In this document: one piece after another, positions 49,501 to 57,523 of the stretch
Layout: each line of letters starts with the position of its first letter
Position numbering within the stretch: the first letter of the stretch is position 1
Assembly: GCF_010894435.1 (NCBI RefSeq)
Contig: NZ_JAAIXZ010000018.1
Location: forward strand, 127,164 to 191,163
DNA from: Pyxidicoccus trucidator
Lineage (GTDB): Bacteria; Myxococcota; Myxococcia; Myxococcales; Myxococcaceae
Reading direction: 5' to 3'
DNA length: 64,000 nt
Translations under genes and position numbers: made by a program
The notes under the pieces: model-generated
The model's database searches: none
What the model saw: the letters and a program-made list of their open reading frames with translations, nothing else
What the model was told of the DNA's origin: nothing

Positions 49501-49944
49501 GCCTGGCGCGCCCGCTACCGGCGCGAGCTGGGCGAGGACCCGGGCCCCAGCGTCCGGGCGGCCGTCGAGTCCTACCAGCGGGCCATCCAGCGGCTCCCCC
49601 GGCACGCGGTGCCCCAGGCCAACCTGGGCCGGGTGCTCCACACGCTGGCGGCATACCAACTGGAGCATGGAAGGGACCCGGGCCCGGAGCTGTCCCGCTC
49701 CGAGGCGGCCCTGCGTGGCGCGCTGGCGCTCAACCCGCGCGAGGCCCAGGCCTGGCGCTACCTGGGAGAGGTGCACGACGTGCGCGCCCGCTGGCTCGGA
49801 CGTCGGGGGCAGCCCCCCGACGCGGAGCTCGACGCGGCGGAGCGCGCCTTCGAGAAGGCGCTGGAGCTGGCGCCGGACGACGAGGAACTGCGAGAGCGGC
49901 GGAGAGCGCTCAGTCCTTCGAGACGACCTCTATCTCCCCCTTGA
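46573..49944 (+). CDS. Eukaryotic-type Ser/Thr protein kinase with TPR repeats
   Basis: 1123 aa. A short N-terminal helical domain (residues 1-60) precedes a Pro-rich linker. The kinase domain spans about 98-370: LLGQGGMGRVFLAYD (P-loop), VALKF (Lys), HRDLKPSNIL (catalytic loop), DFGLARDW (DFG), GTPHYMAPEQARG. All key residues are present. A transmembrane helix follows at about 392-415 (HLVALTVAALAVVGVAVTQATL), then a long periplasmic or extracytoplasmic TPR array to the C-terminus (ALALAPGRPEARLELGLSLWQ, AINPSLAPLHFGVGAIHIAQA). Typical myxobacterial kinase-TPR architecture; partners unknown. Its 3' end overlaps the histone-like gene by 35 bp. Confidence 0.92.
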   Translation: MREAHEAELGLALTEGVLRRDEADALGAEARRLGQSPLELLVARGKLSEETFLSLRGRLHGGTAREGSEREPAPAPDGPPTEHGVTPTAEADARALDFPVPDWDRYQPVRLLGQGGMGRVFLAYDVRLRRHVALKFVRGDDSELARRFVAEARAQARVSHACVCQVYEVGEVRGRVYIAMQYVDGQPLGALVRALTSEQKALVLRDAAEGVHAAHHAGLIHRDLKPSNILVERAEDGALRTYVLDFGLARDWNDGHTASGTVLGTPHYMAPEQARGETARLDRRADVYGLGATLYHLMTGQPPIPGDNGLEVLGNVATVEPRRPRALDADLPADLEAIALKCLEKDRSARYDSARALAEDLERFLSGEPVRARATGLGYRLRKRLHRHRHLVALTVAALAVVGVAVTQATLARREVAERERLARRFTERVESIESLARYSGLAPLHDTRADRRLLRERMRELEAEMATAGAPALGPGHFALGRGHLALGDETAARHHLEAAWAHGSREPRLAYALALVMGHLYQARRLEAERLREPGPRESLLEELRRRYRDPALAYLRQATGAETPSPAYVPALIDFYEDRLDEALARLAGDNGAPWSFEVPQLQGDILLTRATRRWNEGRTEEARADFEAGRRAQAAAAAIGESVPAVHLAQAQLEYAALVMELYGQGDVAPSLARATGALSRVLTAAPDHYEAHVLKASLHRRLAEQRTGRGEDAEAPLEEAVTSARAALALAPGRPEARLELGLSLWQRARYQLGRSEDPREALQQAAEAFESIDPGERDYHFHANLGLVFKLRADHEDQTGGDSLPYRDRSIAAYRAALQLDARVPDAFINLGAAYLRRASHPRGGAEEDLGRAAEALARARTLNPGQLVPYFYEGQVFEELARRKRARGGDARPDLERALSLYQQGIAINPSLAPLHFGVGAIHIAQAREVKERGESPFPLLDQAQAAYVRGLALAPKGGLGDNNLGEVHAWRARYRRELGEDPGPSVRAAVESYQRAIQRLPRHAVPQANLGRVLHTLAAYQLEHGRDPGPELSRSEAALRGALALNPREAQAWRYLGEVHDVRARWLGRRGQPPDAELDAAERAFEKALELAPDDEELRERRRALSPSRRPLSPP

Positions 49945-50446
49945 TGTCGGTATGGGGGTCGCCCTTCCTGGGAGCCTGGATGGGGTACGTGTCCAACTGG
50001 GCACCTTTGATGACCTGCAGCTTGAGCAGGGCCCCCCGCTTCTTCAGGAGCTGCGGCCCCATCAGGCCGAAACACTCGGGCACTTGCACCGGCACATTCT
50101 TGTCATCACGTCCCGACGTCAGATGGACCCACTGGCCCCTTCGGACGATGACGTTCTCGGGCTCGAAGCGGTCCTCGTGCACGGTGAGCACCTTGGGGAG
50201 ATTGCGGGGACGACGAGGCGCACGCGCCTTCTTCTTCGCCGAAGCCCGCTTCGCCGGAGCCCGCTTCGCCGGAGCCTTACGCGCAGCCTTCTTCGCCGGA
50301 GCCTTCTTCGCCGACGCCTTTCGAGCGGCCTTCTTCGCGGGTGCCCTCTTCGCCGGCGCCTTTCGAGCGGCCTTCTTCGCGGGCCCCTTCTTCGTCGGAG
50401 ACTTCTTCGCCGGAGCCTTGCGCGCGGCCTTCTTCTTCGTCGCCAT
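49910..50446 (-). CDS. Histone-H1-like Lys/Ala repeat protein with cupredoxin-like C-domain
   Basis: 178 aa from ATG 50446 (ribosome site GAGGGGAA). Residues 2-75 are repeats of AKKAPAKKAARKAPAKR type, as in bacterial histone H1-like DNA-binding proteins. Residues about 80-178 form a compact beta domain: VLTVHEDRFEPENVIVRRGQWVHLT, VPVQVPECFG, LLKLQVIKGAQLDTYPIQ, DIKGEIEVVSKD. The FxPxxxxVxxGxxVxL pattern resembles cupredoxin-like domains, but normal copper ligands are not evident. It lies 32 bp downstream of the sigma-54 activator gene on the same strand and overlaps the kinase gene. Probably nucleoid-associated; the C-domain role is unknown. Confidence 0.82.
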   Translation of the reverse strand: MATKKKAARKAPAKKSPTKKGPAKKAARKAPAKRAPAKKAARKASAKKAPAKKAARKAPAKRAPAKRASAKKKARAPRRPRNLPKVLTVHEDRFEPENVIVRRGQWVHLTSGRDDKNVPVQVPECFGLMGPQLLKKRGALLKLQVIKGAQLDTYPIQAPRKGDPHTDIKGEIEVVSKD

Positions 50447-50478
50447 GGATGTTCCCCTCGTGTTGATGCGAATGAAGA

Positions 50479-52101
50479 CTACCCTGCCCGTGGGGCCTTC
50501 GGAGCAATGCCCAGCTCCTTGAGGCGGCGACTCAGCGCGCGCCGGGAGACCTCGAGCCGACGCACCATGGCCTCCAGGTCGCCCTGGCACTCACGGTGGC
50601 AGCGGAGGATTTCCTCCGGGCTCAGGTCCCCCGCGGTGCGGATGTTCGGGCTGCGGTCCACGAGGTCGTAGACCGAGGGCCGGGGAATGCCGAGCTGGTC
50701 CGCCGCGGCCTGGAAGTCCCACGCGTTGTCCCGCAGCGCTGCAATCAGCTCCGGCTCGGTGATATCCGAGGGCTTGCGCCGCGAAGCGGACTTCGGAGGC
50801 GGGGTGACAGGCTCGGAAGCCTCCGCCACGGTGAAGGCGGGCTCCGGCACGGCGCCGGAGTCCAGCTCCCGCAGCAGCCGGGGCTCGGCGCGCAGGAAGG
50901 GCAGGCCGCGACTGCCGATGATGAGCTGCCGCGTCACGTTGCGGAGCTGGCGGACGTTGCCGGGCCACCCGAAGCGCAGCAGCCGCACCGCCAGCGGCAC
51001 CGGCAGCCATGGCTCGGCGCGCGGGTCCTCGGAGTCCAGACGGTGCGCCTCGCCGAGTGTCCGTAGCTCCTCGCGGGCGAAGTGGAGGAAGAGCGGGCCG
51101 ATGTCCTCACGTCGCTCGCGGAGCGGCGGCAGGTGGACCTCGTAGCCCGCCAGGCGATGCAGCAGCGGAGCCTTGAAGTGGCCCGCGTCGATTCGCGCCT
51201 CCAGGTGGGCATCCGTCGCGGCAATCAGCCGCACGTCGGTGGCGATGGGCGCGCTGGCTCCCACGGGAAAGACCTCGCCCGTCTCCAGCACGCGCAGCAG
51301 CATCACCTGCACCTCGGGTGGCGCCTCGCCGACTTCGTCCAGGAAGAGGGTGCCCCCATGGGCGGCGCGGAAGTAGCCCTCGCGGTCCCGAGTGGCGCCC
51401 GTGTATGCGCCCTTCTGTGCGCCGAAGAGCTCGGCGGCGGCCAGCTCGCGAGGCAGGGCGCCCAGGTTCACACTGATGAAGGGCCCGTTGCGCCGCTGGC
51501 TCTGCTGGTGGATGGCCTGCGCCACCAGCTCCTTGCCCGTTCCTGTCTCACCCCGGATGAGCACCGGCACGTCCAGGTCGGACACCTGCGCGATGTGTCG
51601 GCGCACACGCCGAAGCGCCACGCCCCCGCCCACCATGCCCAGGGGCTCCGGCTCCGGTTCCAGCTCCACCTCTTCCAGGTGAAGCAGCAGCACGATGCGC
51701 TCGGCGAGCTCCAGGGGAACACCGGCGGCCAGCGCCTCGGGGCCAAGCTCCAGGACGCCCTCCACGGCCTGGCCCACGGACACTGGCGTTCCGTCCGCCT
51801 CCACGTGCAGTTGGACTCCGCCGTCGCGCCCCTGGGTGAGCCGGAGGGGCTTGCGGCTGAGGAAGGGAGCCGCGAGCGGGAGACCGAGGGCCTTCCCGGG
51901 CGGCATGAAGTCCGGCGCGTTGCGCGACAGGAGCACCTCGCCGCCCGAAGCCAGCGCCTCCAGGAGGAGCCGCTCACCGGCCCGGCCGGGCACGGGGTGG
52001 GAGACGATGGTCAGTGCTGGCACGACGCGGAGCGCCGGCTCGGGGCCGCGCCGTCCGCGACCGGCCAGCGTGGACTCGTCAAGGAAGGTCTTCTGCGTCA
52101 T
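50479..52101 (-). CDS. Sigma-54-dependent transcriptional activator (FHA-like, AAA+, HTH)
   Basis: 540 aa from ATG 52101. The N-terminal ~150 residues look like an FHA-type sensor (PALTIVSHP, GGEVLLSRNAPDFMP, LRLTQGRDGGVQLHVEADGTPV). The AAA+ domain spans about 165-400: Walker A GETGTGKE, sigma-54 contact loop GAYTGA (Tyr replaces the usual Phe), Walker B GTLFLDEVGE, and the arginine region RLAGYEVHLPPLRERREDI. The C-terminal part contains an ITEPELIAALRD... helix set and ends with a Fis-like region (VSRRALSRRLKELGI). FHA activators in myxobacteria respond to Ser/Thr phosphorylation; the kinase gene nearby is a possible but unproven input. Confidence 0.9.
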   Translation of the reverse strand: MTQKTFLDESTLAGRGRRGPEPALRVVPALTIVSHPVPGRAGERLLLEALASGGEVLLSRNAPDFMPPGKALGLPLAAPFLSRKPLRLTQGRDGGVQLHVEADGTPVSVGQAVEGVLELGPEALAAGVPLELAERIVLLLHLEEVELEPEPEPLGMVGGGVALRRVRRHIAQVSDLDVPVLIRGETGTGKELVAQAIHQQSQRRNGPFISVNLGALPRELAAAELFGAQKGAYTGATRDREGYFRAAHGGTLFLDEVGEAPPEVQVMLLRVLETGEVFPVGASAPIATDVRLIAATDAHLEARIDAGHFKAPLLHRLAGYEVHLPPLRERREDIGPLFLHFAREELRTLGEAHRLDSEDPRAEPWLPVPLAVRLLRFGWPGNVRQLRNVTRQLIIGSRGLPFLRAEPRLLRELDSGAVPEPAFTVAEASEPVTPPPKSASRRKPSDITEPELIAALRDNAWDFQAAADQLGIPRPSVYDLVDRSPNIRTAGDLSPEEILRCHRECQGDLEAMVRRLEVSRRALSRRLKELGIAPKAPRAG

Positions 52102-52299
52102 GAAGCCGCCATGTCCTCTGGAGCGGCCAGACAGTTCACACGCGGCATGGCCCGACTCTAGCGCTTCCGTCAGCAGGAACGGAGCAAGGCCCTCCCCTGC
52201 TCCCCTGCTCCGCGGCACAGCCTCCCTTGAAGGCGGAGTGAAGGGACGACAGCGCTCCTGTTCCCGATAGAATGAACGGGCACCGGCATAAGGAGAGAG

Positions 52300-53385
52300 A
52301 TGACCGATACGGACCTTCTGGGCGAAGCGGAGCGAATCTCAGCGCTGCTGGCGGAGCACGCGGCGAAGCATGACCGCGACACCACCTTTCCCGGGGAGGG
52401 GCAGGCCGCCATCGTCCGCTCCCCGCTGAACACGGCGCTCCTGGAAGGCACCTCCTGGCTGACCTTCGGGCGGGTCCTCGCCATCCTCAGCAGGGGAGAT
52501 GCCGCCTTCGGGACGGCCTGGCTCATGCACCAGGGCGCCGGACTGAGCTACCTGGCCCTGATGGACCCCGCGCAGCGGGCCTTCTTCGATGCCGAGTTCC
52601 GCCGAGGCACCTGGTTCGGCAACGCCCTGGGCGAGCCCACCAGCGGCAACCAGTTCCTGATGCCCCAGCAGCAGGCCCGCCAGGTGGAGGGCGGCTGGCG
52701 CATCAGCGGCGCCAAGCGCTTCGTCTCCGGCGGCGAGCAGGCGAAGTACCTCGTCACCGGCGCCCTCTGTGAGGGCCGGCCCTCCTTCTTCATCATCGAC
52801 AAGGATGACTCCGTCCGGGTGGAGGAAATCTGGGACCCCATGGGCATGCGGGCCACCCGGAGCCAGCTCCTGCACCTCCAGGACACGCTGCTGCCGGAGT
52901 CTCGCAGGCTGGGCTTCGACCCCACCCAGCCCAACCCCATCTCCCTGGGCCTGCCGTGGATTTCCGTCGGCCTCGCGGAGGCGGCGCTGGGCTTCGCCAT
53001 CAGCTACGCGAAGGAGCGCCGGCTGCCCCCGGAGAACCGGCCCCTCGCCGAGCTGCAATGGGTCCAGTTCTCCGTGGCGGACATGAGCATCCGCCTGGAG
53101 GCGGCCCGCGCGCTCGCCATGCGCGCCGCCACGGCCACGGACCAGCGCGCGCCGGACTTCCCCCTCCTCCAGATGCAGGCGAAGGTCGTGGCCAACGAGG
53201 CCGCCGTGTCCATCGCCACCGCGGCCCTGGAGGTATCGGGAGGCTCGGGCTACCTCCGGAGCCGCCCCATTGAACGCTACGTCCGGGATGCCATGAGCGG
53301 CCCGCTGATGGCCTGGTCTCCGGCCGTGGTCAAAGACTTCCTCGGCAAGGCCCTCCTGGGGCTCCAGCAGCCTCCGCCGGGCTGA
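52300..53385 (+). CDS. Acyl-CoA-dehydrogenase-family flavoprotein
   Basis: 361 aa, slightly shorter than typical acyl-CoA dehydrogenases (about 380). N-terminal helices are followed by the beta domain (FGNALGEPTSGNQ, GGWRISGAKRFVSGG) and C-terminal helical domain (LGLPWISVGLAEAALGFAISYA, AALEVSGGSGYLRSRPIERYVRDA). The usual catalytic Glu position is not clear, so it could also be a flavin monooxygenase of the DszC/HpaB-like branch. ATG 52300 follows AAGGAGAGAG, an excellent ribosome site. It is divergent from the sigma-54 activator. Substrate unknown. Confidence 0.85.
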   Translation: MTDTDLLGEAERISALLAEHAAKHDRDTTFPGEGQAAIVRSPLNTALLEGTSWLTFGRVLAILSRGDAAFGTAWLMHQGAGLSYLALMDPAQRAFFDAEFRRGTWFGNALGEPTSGNQFLMPQQQARQVEGGWRISGAKRFVSGGEQAKYLVTGALCEGRPSFFIIDKDDSVRVEEIWDPMGMRATRSQLLHLQDTLLPESRRLGFDPTQPNPISLGLPWISVGLAEAALGFAISYAKERRLPPENRPLAELQWVQFSVADMSIRLEAARALAMRAATATDQRAPDFPLLQMQAKVVANEAAVSIATAALEVSGGSGYLRSRPIERYVRDAMSGPLMAWSPAVVKDFLGKALLGLQQPPPG

Positions 53386-53403
53386 CCTCCTGGCCCGCCC
53401 CGC

Positions 53404-54333
53404 TCAGCCCACCGCGAGCCCGCGCGGGGCCGTGGACTCCAGCGCGGCCAGGAGGCGGAGCGCGGCGTCTCCGACCTCCCGCCGCCAGGCCATGCGCCAG
53501 GGCCGCCGGAGCGGTCCGGACGCGAGCCGCTTCACGACGAGGTCTCCCCGGCCCAGGTGAGGGCTGGCAATCCACTCGGAGAGCACGGCCACACCCATGC
53601 CCGCACGCGCCACGTCCAGGATGGCCTCCGTGAGTGGCAGCCGCTCGAAGCGCAGCCGTGGCCGCTCACGGCCGAACACCTGCGTCATGAACCAGTGCGC
53701 CTCCGCCTGGGGGGTCTGCCCCGTCAGGAGGGTGCTCTCGCGGACATCCTCCCGCGAGAGCGCCTTGCGGGACGCCAGCGGGTGCGCCGCCGACATGACG
53801 AAGACAATCTCATCCGAGAAGATCTGCCGCTCCTCGAACCCCGAGCGCGGGACGGGTGACGTCGTGACGAGCGCGACGTCGAGCTCTCCGGCCACGAGCG
53901 CGGGGACCGGCGCCTGGGTGTGCTCCACCGCCAGGGCCAGCTCCAGCCCCGGCAGGCTCCGGCGAAGAGTCGCGAGCACGGAGGGGAGCCAGTGGTAGGC
54001 GGTGTAGCACTCACAGACGAGGCGGAGGCGAAGGGGCGGAACCCTCGGCGCGCGCACGCGATGCTCCAGGTCCCCCAGCTCGACGAGCAGCCGCGTCGCA
54101 CCGGAGACGAGCTGCTGCCCCGCCTCGGTGGGCACGAGCCCGCGAGGTGACCGGTCGAACAGCCGCGTGCCCAGCTTGTCCTCGGCCGCGAGGAGCGCAC
54201 GGCTCACCGCCGGCTGCGTCAGGTGCAGCACCGTGGCGGCCTGCGCCGTGGTGCCGGCGGAGGCCAGTGCGAGCACGACGCGCAAGTCCCGGACGTCCAG
54301 GCGGGGGGTGGGTGGAGGGGCTATGTCATCCAT
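53404..54333 (-). CDS. LysR-family transcriptional regulator
   Basis: 309 aa. The winged helix-turn-helix is at residues 13-72 (DVRDLRVVLALASAGTTAQAA, LHLTQPAVSRALLAAEDKLG, TRLFDRSPRGLVPTEAG). The effector-binding domain follows (about 95-300: LRLRLVCECYTAYHWLPSVL, GELDVALVTTSP). It is divergent from the GST gene, with a 103-bp gap holding an inverted repeat, the usual layout for a LysR regulator and its target. ATG 54333. It converges with the acyl-CoA-dehydrogenase-like gene, 18 bp between stops. Confidence 0.92.
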   Translation of the reverse strand: MDDIAPPPTPRLDVRDLRVVLALASAGTTAQAATVLHLTQPAVSRALLAAEDKLGTRLFDRSPRGLVPTEAGQQLVSGATRLLVELGDLEHRVRAPRVPPLRLRLVCECYTAYHWLPSVLATLRRSLPGLELALAVEHTQAPVPALVAGELDVALVTTSPVPRSGFEERQIFSDEIVFVMSAAHPLASRKALSREDVRESTLLTGQTPQAEAHWFMTQVFGRERPRLRFERLPLTEAILDVARAGMGVAVLSEWIASPHLGRGDLVVKRLASGPLRRPWRMAWRREVGDAALRLLAALESTAPRGLAVG

Positions 54334-54347
54334 GCATCGAGTCTATG

Positions 54348-54362
54348 CCAACGATGCGTTGG
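54348..54362. promoter_or_regulatory. CCAACG-ATG-CGTTGG operator candidate
   Basis: Perfect 6-bp inverted repeat (54348-54353 and 54357-54362) with a 3-nt centre, 15 bp before the LysR start and 75 bp before the GST start. Two GATGCAT-like words flank it. LysR proteins commonly bind such sites between divergent genes; binding here is inference. Confidence 0.45.
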
Positions 54363-54436
54363 ATGCATTCCCCAGGAATGCGCAGAGTGTCCCCGTTCCC
54401 ACGAGGGGAATGAGACCGACACCCTGGAGTCAATCC

Positions 54437-55075
54437 ATGCAGCTCTACTTCCTGCCCATGGCCTGTTCGCTGGCGACCCGCATCTCCCTCTACGAGGCGG
54501 GCGCGGAGGCGACGTACATCGAGGTCGACGCGAAGACGAAGCTCACGCGCGACGGAAGGAACTTCCTGGAGGTCAACCCGCTGGGCCTCGTCCCCACCAT
54601 CCGCACCGGGGATGGCGAGGTCCTGACGGAGAACGCCGCCATCCTGCAGCACGTGGCCGAGTCCTTCCCCCACGCGCGCCTCGCCCCCACCGACAGCCGG
54701 GGCCGGACGCGGCTCCAGGAGTGGTTGTGCTTCATCGGCACCGAGCTGCACAAGGGGCTCTTCTCGCCACTGCTCGACGCGAAGGCCCCCGAAGGCGCGC
54801 GGGCCTATGCGCTGGAGAAGGGCCAGTCGCGCCTCGCCCACCTGGAGAAGCACCTGACGGGCCGGGAGTTCCTCCTGGACGGCTTCAGCGTCGCCGACGC
54901 GTACCTCGTCACCGTGCTGGGCTGGTGCGTGGCGACCCCCGTTGACCTGAAGAAGTGGCCGGCGCTCAGCGCCTACGTCGCGCGCCTGTGGAAGCGGCCG
55001 AGCGTCGCGAAGGCCCTCTCGGAGGAGCGGGCGCTCTACGCCGAGGAATTGGCGCGGCACAAGGCCAGCGCGTGA
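54437..55075 (+). CDS. Beta-class glutathione S-transferase
   Basis: 212 aa from ATG 54437 (ribosome site CTGGAG). The thioredoxin-like N-domain begins MQLYFLPMACSLATRISL, with Cys10 in the position used by beta-class GSTs. The cis-Pro and glutathione-binding stretch is NPLGLVPTIRTGDG followed by LTENAAILQHV. The C-terminal helical domain has RLAHLEKHLTGREFLLDGFSVADAYLVTVLGW. Function: conjugation or reduction with glutathione, often detoxification. Probably regulated by the divergent LysR protein. Confidence 0.92.
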   Translation: MQLYFLPMACSLATRISLYEAGAEATYIEVDAKTKLTRDGRNFLEVNPLGLVPTIRTGDGEVLTENAAILQHVAESFPHARLAPTDSRGRTRLQEWLCFIGTELHKGLFSPLLDAKAPEGARAYALEKGQSRLAHLEKHLTGREFLLDGFSVADAYLVTVLGWCVATPVDLKKWPALSAYVARLWKRPSVAKALSEERALYAEELARHKASA

Positions 55076-55098
55076 GCACGACTCCTGGCGGCGCGGGA

Positions 55099-55127
55099 GG
55101 CCGGACACCCGGAAGGAGTGTCCGGCC
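55099..55127 (+). terminator. 10-bp hairpin after GST gene
   Basis: GGCCGGACAC (55099-55108) and GTGTCCGGCC (55118-55127) form a perfect stem over a 9-nt loop, 24 bp past the GST stop. Symmetric, so it could also end the converging transcript. Confidence 0.6.
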
Positions 55128-55167
55128 CCGCCGTGGCTCACGCCAGGCTGAAGCGGAAGGCCTCGTC

Positions 55168-55210
55168 GACACCCCGGGCGGCGCCCCGAGACAGGGGCCG
55201 CCGGGGCGTC
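55168..55210 (-). terminator. Imperfect GC hairpin after CxxCH lipoprotein gene
   Basis: The arms GACACCCCGG... (from 55168) and ...CCGGGGCGTC (to 55210) pair with one wobble and small bulges over GAGACA. It starts 10 bp past the minus-strand stop at 55220. Confidence 0.45.
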
Positions 55211-55219
55211 ACGACAGCA

Positions 55220-57040
55220 TCAGTGCACGGCCAGCATCGGCAGCGTGAACGCGCTGCGGATGAGGCAGGACTGGTTCGCCGTGAGGTCCAGGTGCTGCGC
55301 ACGGTCCCGAATCTCGAAGAACTGGCGGGACGTCAAGGTGGCGACCGGGTCCGTCACGGTGAAGGGGTTGTTCACGTTGACCATGCCCGCGTTGAGGAAG
55401 CCGGAGAGGCCGCCGAACTGATTGATGTGGGTGAAGTTGTTGGTCCCCGCCTCACGCCCGTGGCAGCCGTCGCAGGTGTTGAGCGAGACCTTGTGCCGCG
55501 CGTTGTTGTTGAGGATGCCCGTGGCCCGCCAGAAGGCGTTCGCCGGCGAGGGAATCTCGGGCCGCGCGCCGAGGAAGTTCGTGCTGATGATGGGGAAGGT
55601 CAGCGGAACGCCATAGCTGTTGGCGAGGATGGCCGCCTGGTTGGTGTTCACGAAGTCGCGGAAGATGGTGGTGTTGTTGCGCGAGGCGCCCGGCGTCAGC
55701 ACCGTCGTGTTCCCCGCTAGGAAGTTCGGCGTCGGGCCCGAGGCGGAGAGAGTGAACTCCCTCAGCTGCCACGGAACGGTGATGAGCATGTTCTCGTTCG
55801 TGCGGATCTGGTTGATGGCGCTGCCGTTCGCCTTCGTGGGCGCCGCGTTGGCCACCACCACCTGCTGCGTGAGCGCCTGGAGCGAGGCGTTGTACGCGGC
55901 GCTGCCCAGGACGACGCCCGTGTTCGACAGGGCCTGCCACTGCTGCGCCCAGGTCTTCACATCCGTGCACGCCGTCTTGGGCACGCCGAACTCGAAGATG
56001 ACCAGGAAGGGGCCGATGGCGCAGCCGGAGCTCTTGTCAGCCGCGGCGAAGACGAAGCGCAGCTCACCACCGCTGGAGCCGCGACCGCTGTAACCCACCG
56101 GGCCCGTGCCCTTGCCCAGGTCCAGTCGGTTGACGATGGCCACCAGCTTGAACGGCGACTTCGTCATGTCCAGCTGCCCGCCAATCCGCGGCCACGGATT
56201 GAGGATCTTGGTGTTCATGGCCGTACGCGCCGGAACGCTCCAGGAGTTGATGACCTGGGCGGAGTTCCACTGGTTCAGCCACTGCTCGGTGAAGTTCGCC
56301 GGGGTGATGCCGGTGGCCGCGGTGTTGGCCATCTGGGTCATCAGGTGGTTGAACGTCCACACGCCGCTCGCGTTACCCGTGTTCGTGCAGGGGTTGTACG
56401 TGCGCGTCGGGTCATTGACGACGTTGGTGTGGGTGATGAGCAGCGACTGGGCCGGCTTGACGGCCGTGGTGATGCCCACGGGGAAGATGGGGATGGAGAT
56501 GCCGGGACGGAAGATGTCCGAGGACAGGGCCGTCACCGCGCGCTCAGCGACAATTTCGCGGTTGTTGAAGGTGGCGAACGTGAGCCGCTCGTTGGGGTTG
56601 TCCTTCTCGAAGGAGAGGATGCGCTCCTGCGTCTTCTTGTGCGATTCGAAGTCGACGTTCGCGATGGCGGAGAAGATGAGGTCGCCCGCCTTCTCGTCGC
56701 CGTTGTTGCCGTCGTCACGCAGGGTGACCAGCGCGCCGGTGTCGTCCTCCAGGGGGAACTCCCGGTGGATCTGCTCCTGACCCTTCACGAGCCGGGCCTT
56801 CAGGAGGCTCTTCGTCTTGTTGCTCAGGACCCCGTCGAGCGGGACGGCGTCGAGCGACTCAATCTGCACCGCGGGAAGGCCCGAGGGCTCCTGCGGCTCC
56901 GCGGTAGCCGACTGCTGCTGGTCCTGCACGGGGGCGGAGGGGTCCATCGACCCTTCTCCACCGCAGCCCGCCAGCAGGGATACGGCGACGACTCCGGACC
57001 ACGTCAGGCCCAGAAACTTCTTGGATGACCACTGCGCCAT
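55220..57040 (-). CDS. Lipoprotein with single CxxCH motif
   Basis: 606 aa from ATG 57040 (ribosome site GAGGAG; a longer frame to 57082 has none). Lipoprotein signal: VVAVSLLAGCG. Residues about 60-160 resemble a small beta domain (TGALVTLRDDGNNGDEKAGDLIFSA). The main part has many Asn/Thr and conserved-looking blocks (LVAIVNRLDLGKG, GELRFVFAAAD, FLVIFEFGVP, QQWQALSN). NTCDGCHGRE near residue 530 is the only CxxCH, which could bind one c-type haem or be structural. No enzyme family recognised. Similar large lipoproteins are common in myxobacteria. Divergent from the Vps62-like gene. Confidence 0.82.
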   Translation of the reverse strand: MAQWSSKKFLGLTWSGVVAVSLLAGCGGEGSMDPSAPVQDQQQSATAEPQEPSGLPAVQIESLDAVPLDGVLSNKTKSLLKARLVKGQEQIHREFPLEDDTGALVTLRDDGNNGDEKAGDLIFSAIANVDFESHKKTQERILSFEKDNPNERLTFATFNNREIVAERAVTALSSDIFRPGISIPIFPVGITTAVKPAQSLLITHTNVVNDPTRTYNPCTNTGNASGVWTFNHLMTQMANTAATGITPANFTEQWLNQWNSAQVINSWSVPARTAMNTKILNPWPRIGGQLDMTKSPFKLVAIVNRLDLGKGTGPVGYSGRGSSGGELRFVFAAADKSSGCAIGPFLVIFEFGVPKTACTDVKTWAQQWQALSNTGVVLGSAAYNASLQALTQQVVVANAAPTKANGSAINQIRTNENMLITVPWQLREFTLSASGPTPNFLAGNTTVLTPGASRNNTTIFRDFVNTNQAAILANSYGVPLTFPIISTNFLGARPEIPSPANAFWRATGILNNNARHKVSLNTCDGCHGREAGTNNFTHINQFGGLSGFLNAGMVNVNNPFTVTDPVATLTSRQFFEIRDRAQHLDLTANQSCLIRSAFTLPMLAVH

Positions 57041-57523
57041 GGATGACTCCTCGGGGGTGTACAACCCCGGAGGAAGCTGCACCGGACGGGCCAGGGCCGA
57101 GGAAATCGGGCTTCAGACACAATCCGGGACCGCGCACCCCGCGCGAGTAGCGTGGGATGTCACAAAATGCCTGGATTTGTAGCATCGGACGCTACAGCCC
57201 CATGCACTGGAAGCGCCGGGTCGGCGTCGCAACCGCCGCCAGCGACGCGCATTCCCGAACCGCGCGGCGGGTGAAACAACACCCGGCCCCGGCCTCCGGG
57301 CCCACTCGCCGACACGGGCCCGACATGTCGCCCGACGTGTCGGAAGCGTGAGACATCCCTGTGATTTCAATGGGTTGCCTCGGGAGCAAGGCCACCTAGA
57401 CGCGGCATGACGCTTGCTCAAGCCCCCCACGACCCCGGCGGCGCCGCGAAGACATACGCAGGCCAGCGCGACGGTGCCGTGCCGGGTTCCTCCACCCAAA
57501 GCCATACAGAAAGGCAGTCTCCC
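57041..57523. other. 483-bp divergent intergenic region
   Basis: Separates the CxxCH lipoprotein gene from the Vps62-like gene. It holds TGTAGC/GCTACA, a 6-bp inverted repeat with a 7-nt loop (57178-57196), and the CGAC repeats at 57309-57344. AT content rises near 57155-57185 (CACAAAATGCC, GGATTTGTAGC). No convincing -35/-10 pair. Short plus-strand frames at 57157 and an alternative ATG at 57407 lack ribosome sites and look non-coding. Confidence 0.5.
57309..57344. promoter_or_regulatory. Three CGACAYGTCG-type repeats
   Basis: CCGACACG (57309-57316), the palindrome CGACATGTCG (57321-57330) and CGACGTGTCG (57333-57342, followed by G) are spaced 11-12 bp apart. Period and symmetry suggest a regulator-binding array upstream of the Vps62-like gene. 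Confidence 0.4.

Noticed and set aside
50223..50440. Lys/Ala-coding repeat as a CRISPR-like or satellite array
   Set aside because: Explained by the in-frame KKAxAK repeats of the histone-like protein.
57157..57351. 64-aa plus-strand frame in the divergent gap
   Set aside because: No ribosome site, no recognisable composition of a real small protein, overlaps regulatory-looking repeats.
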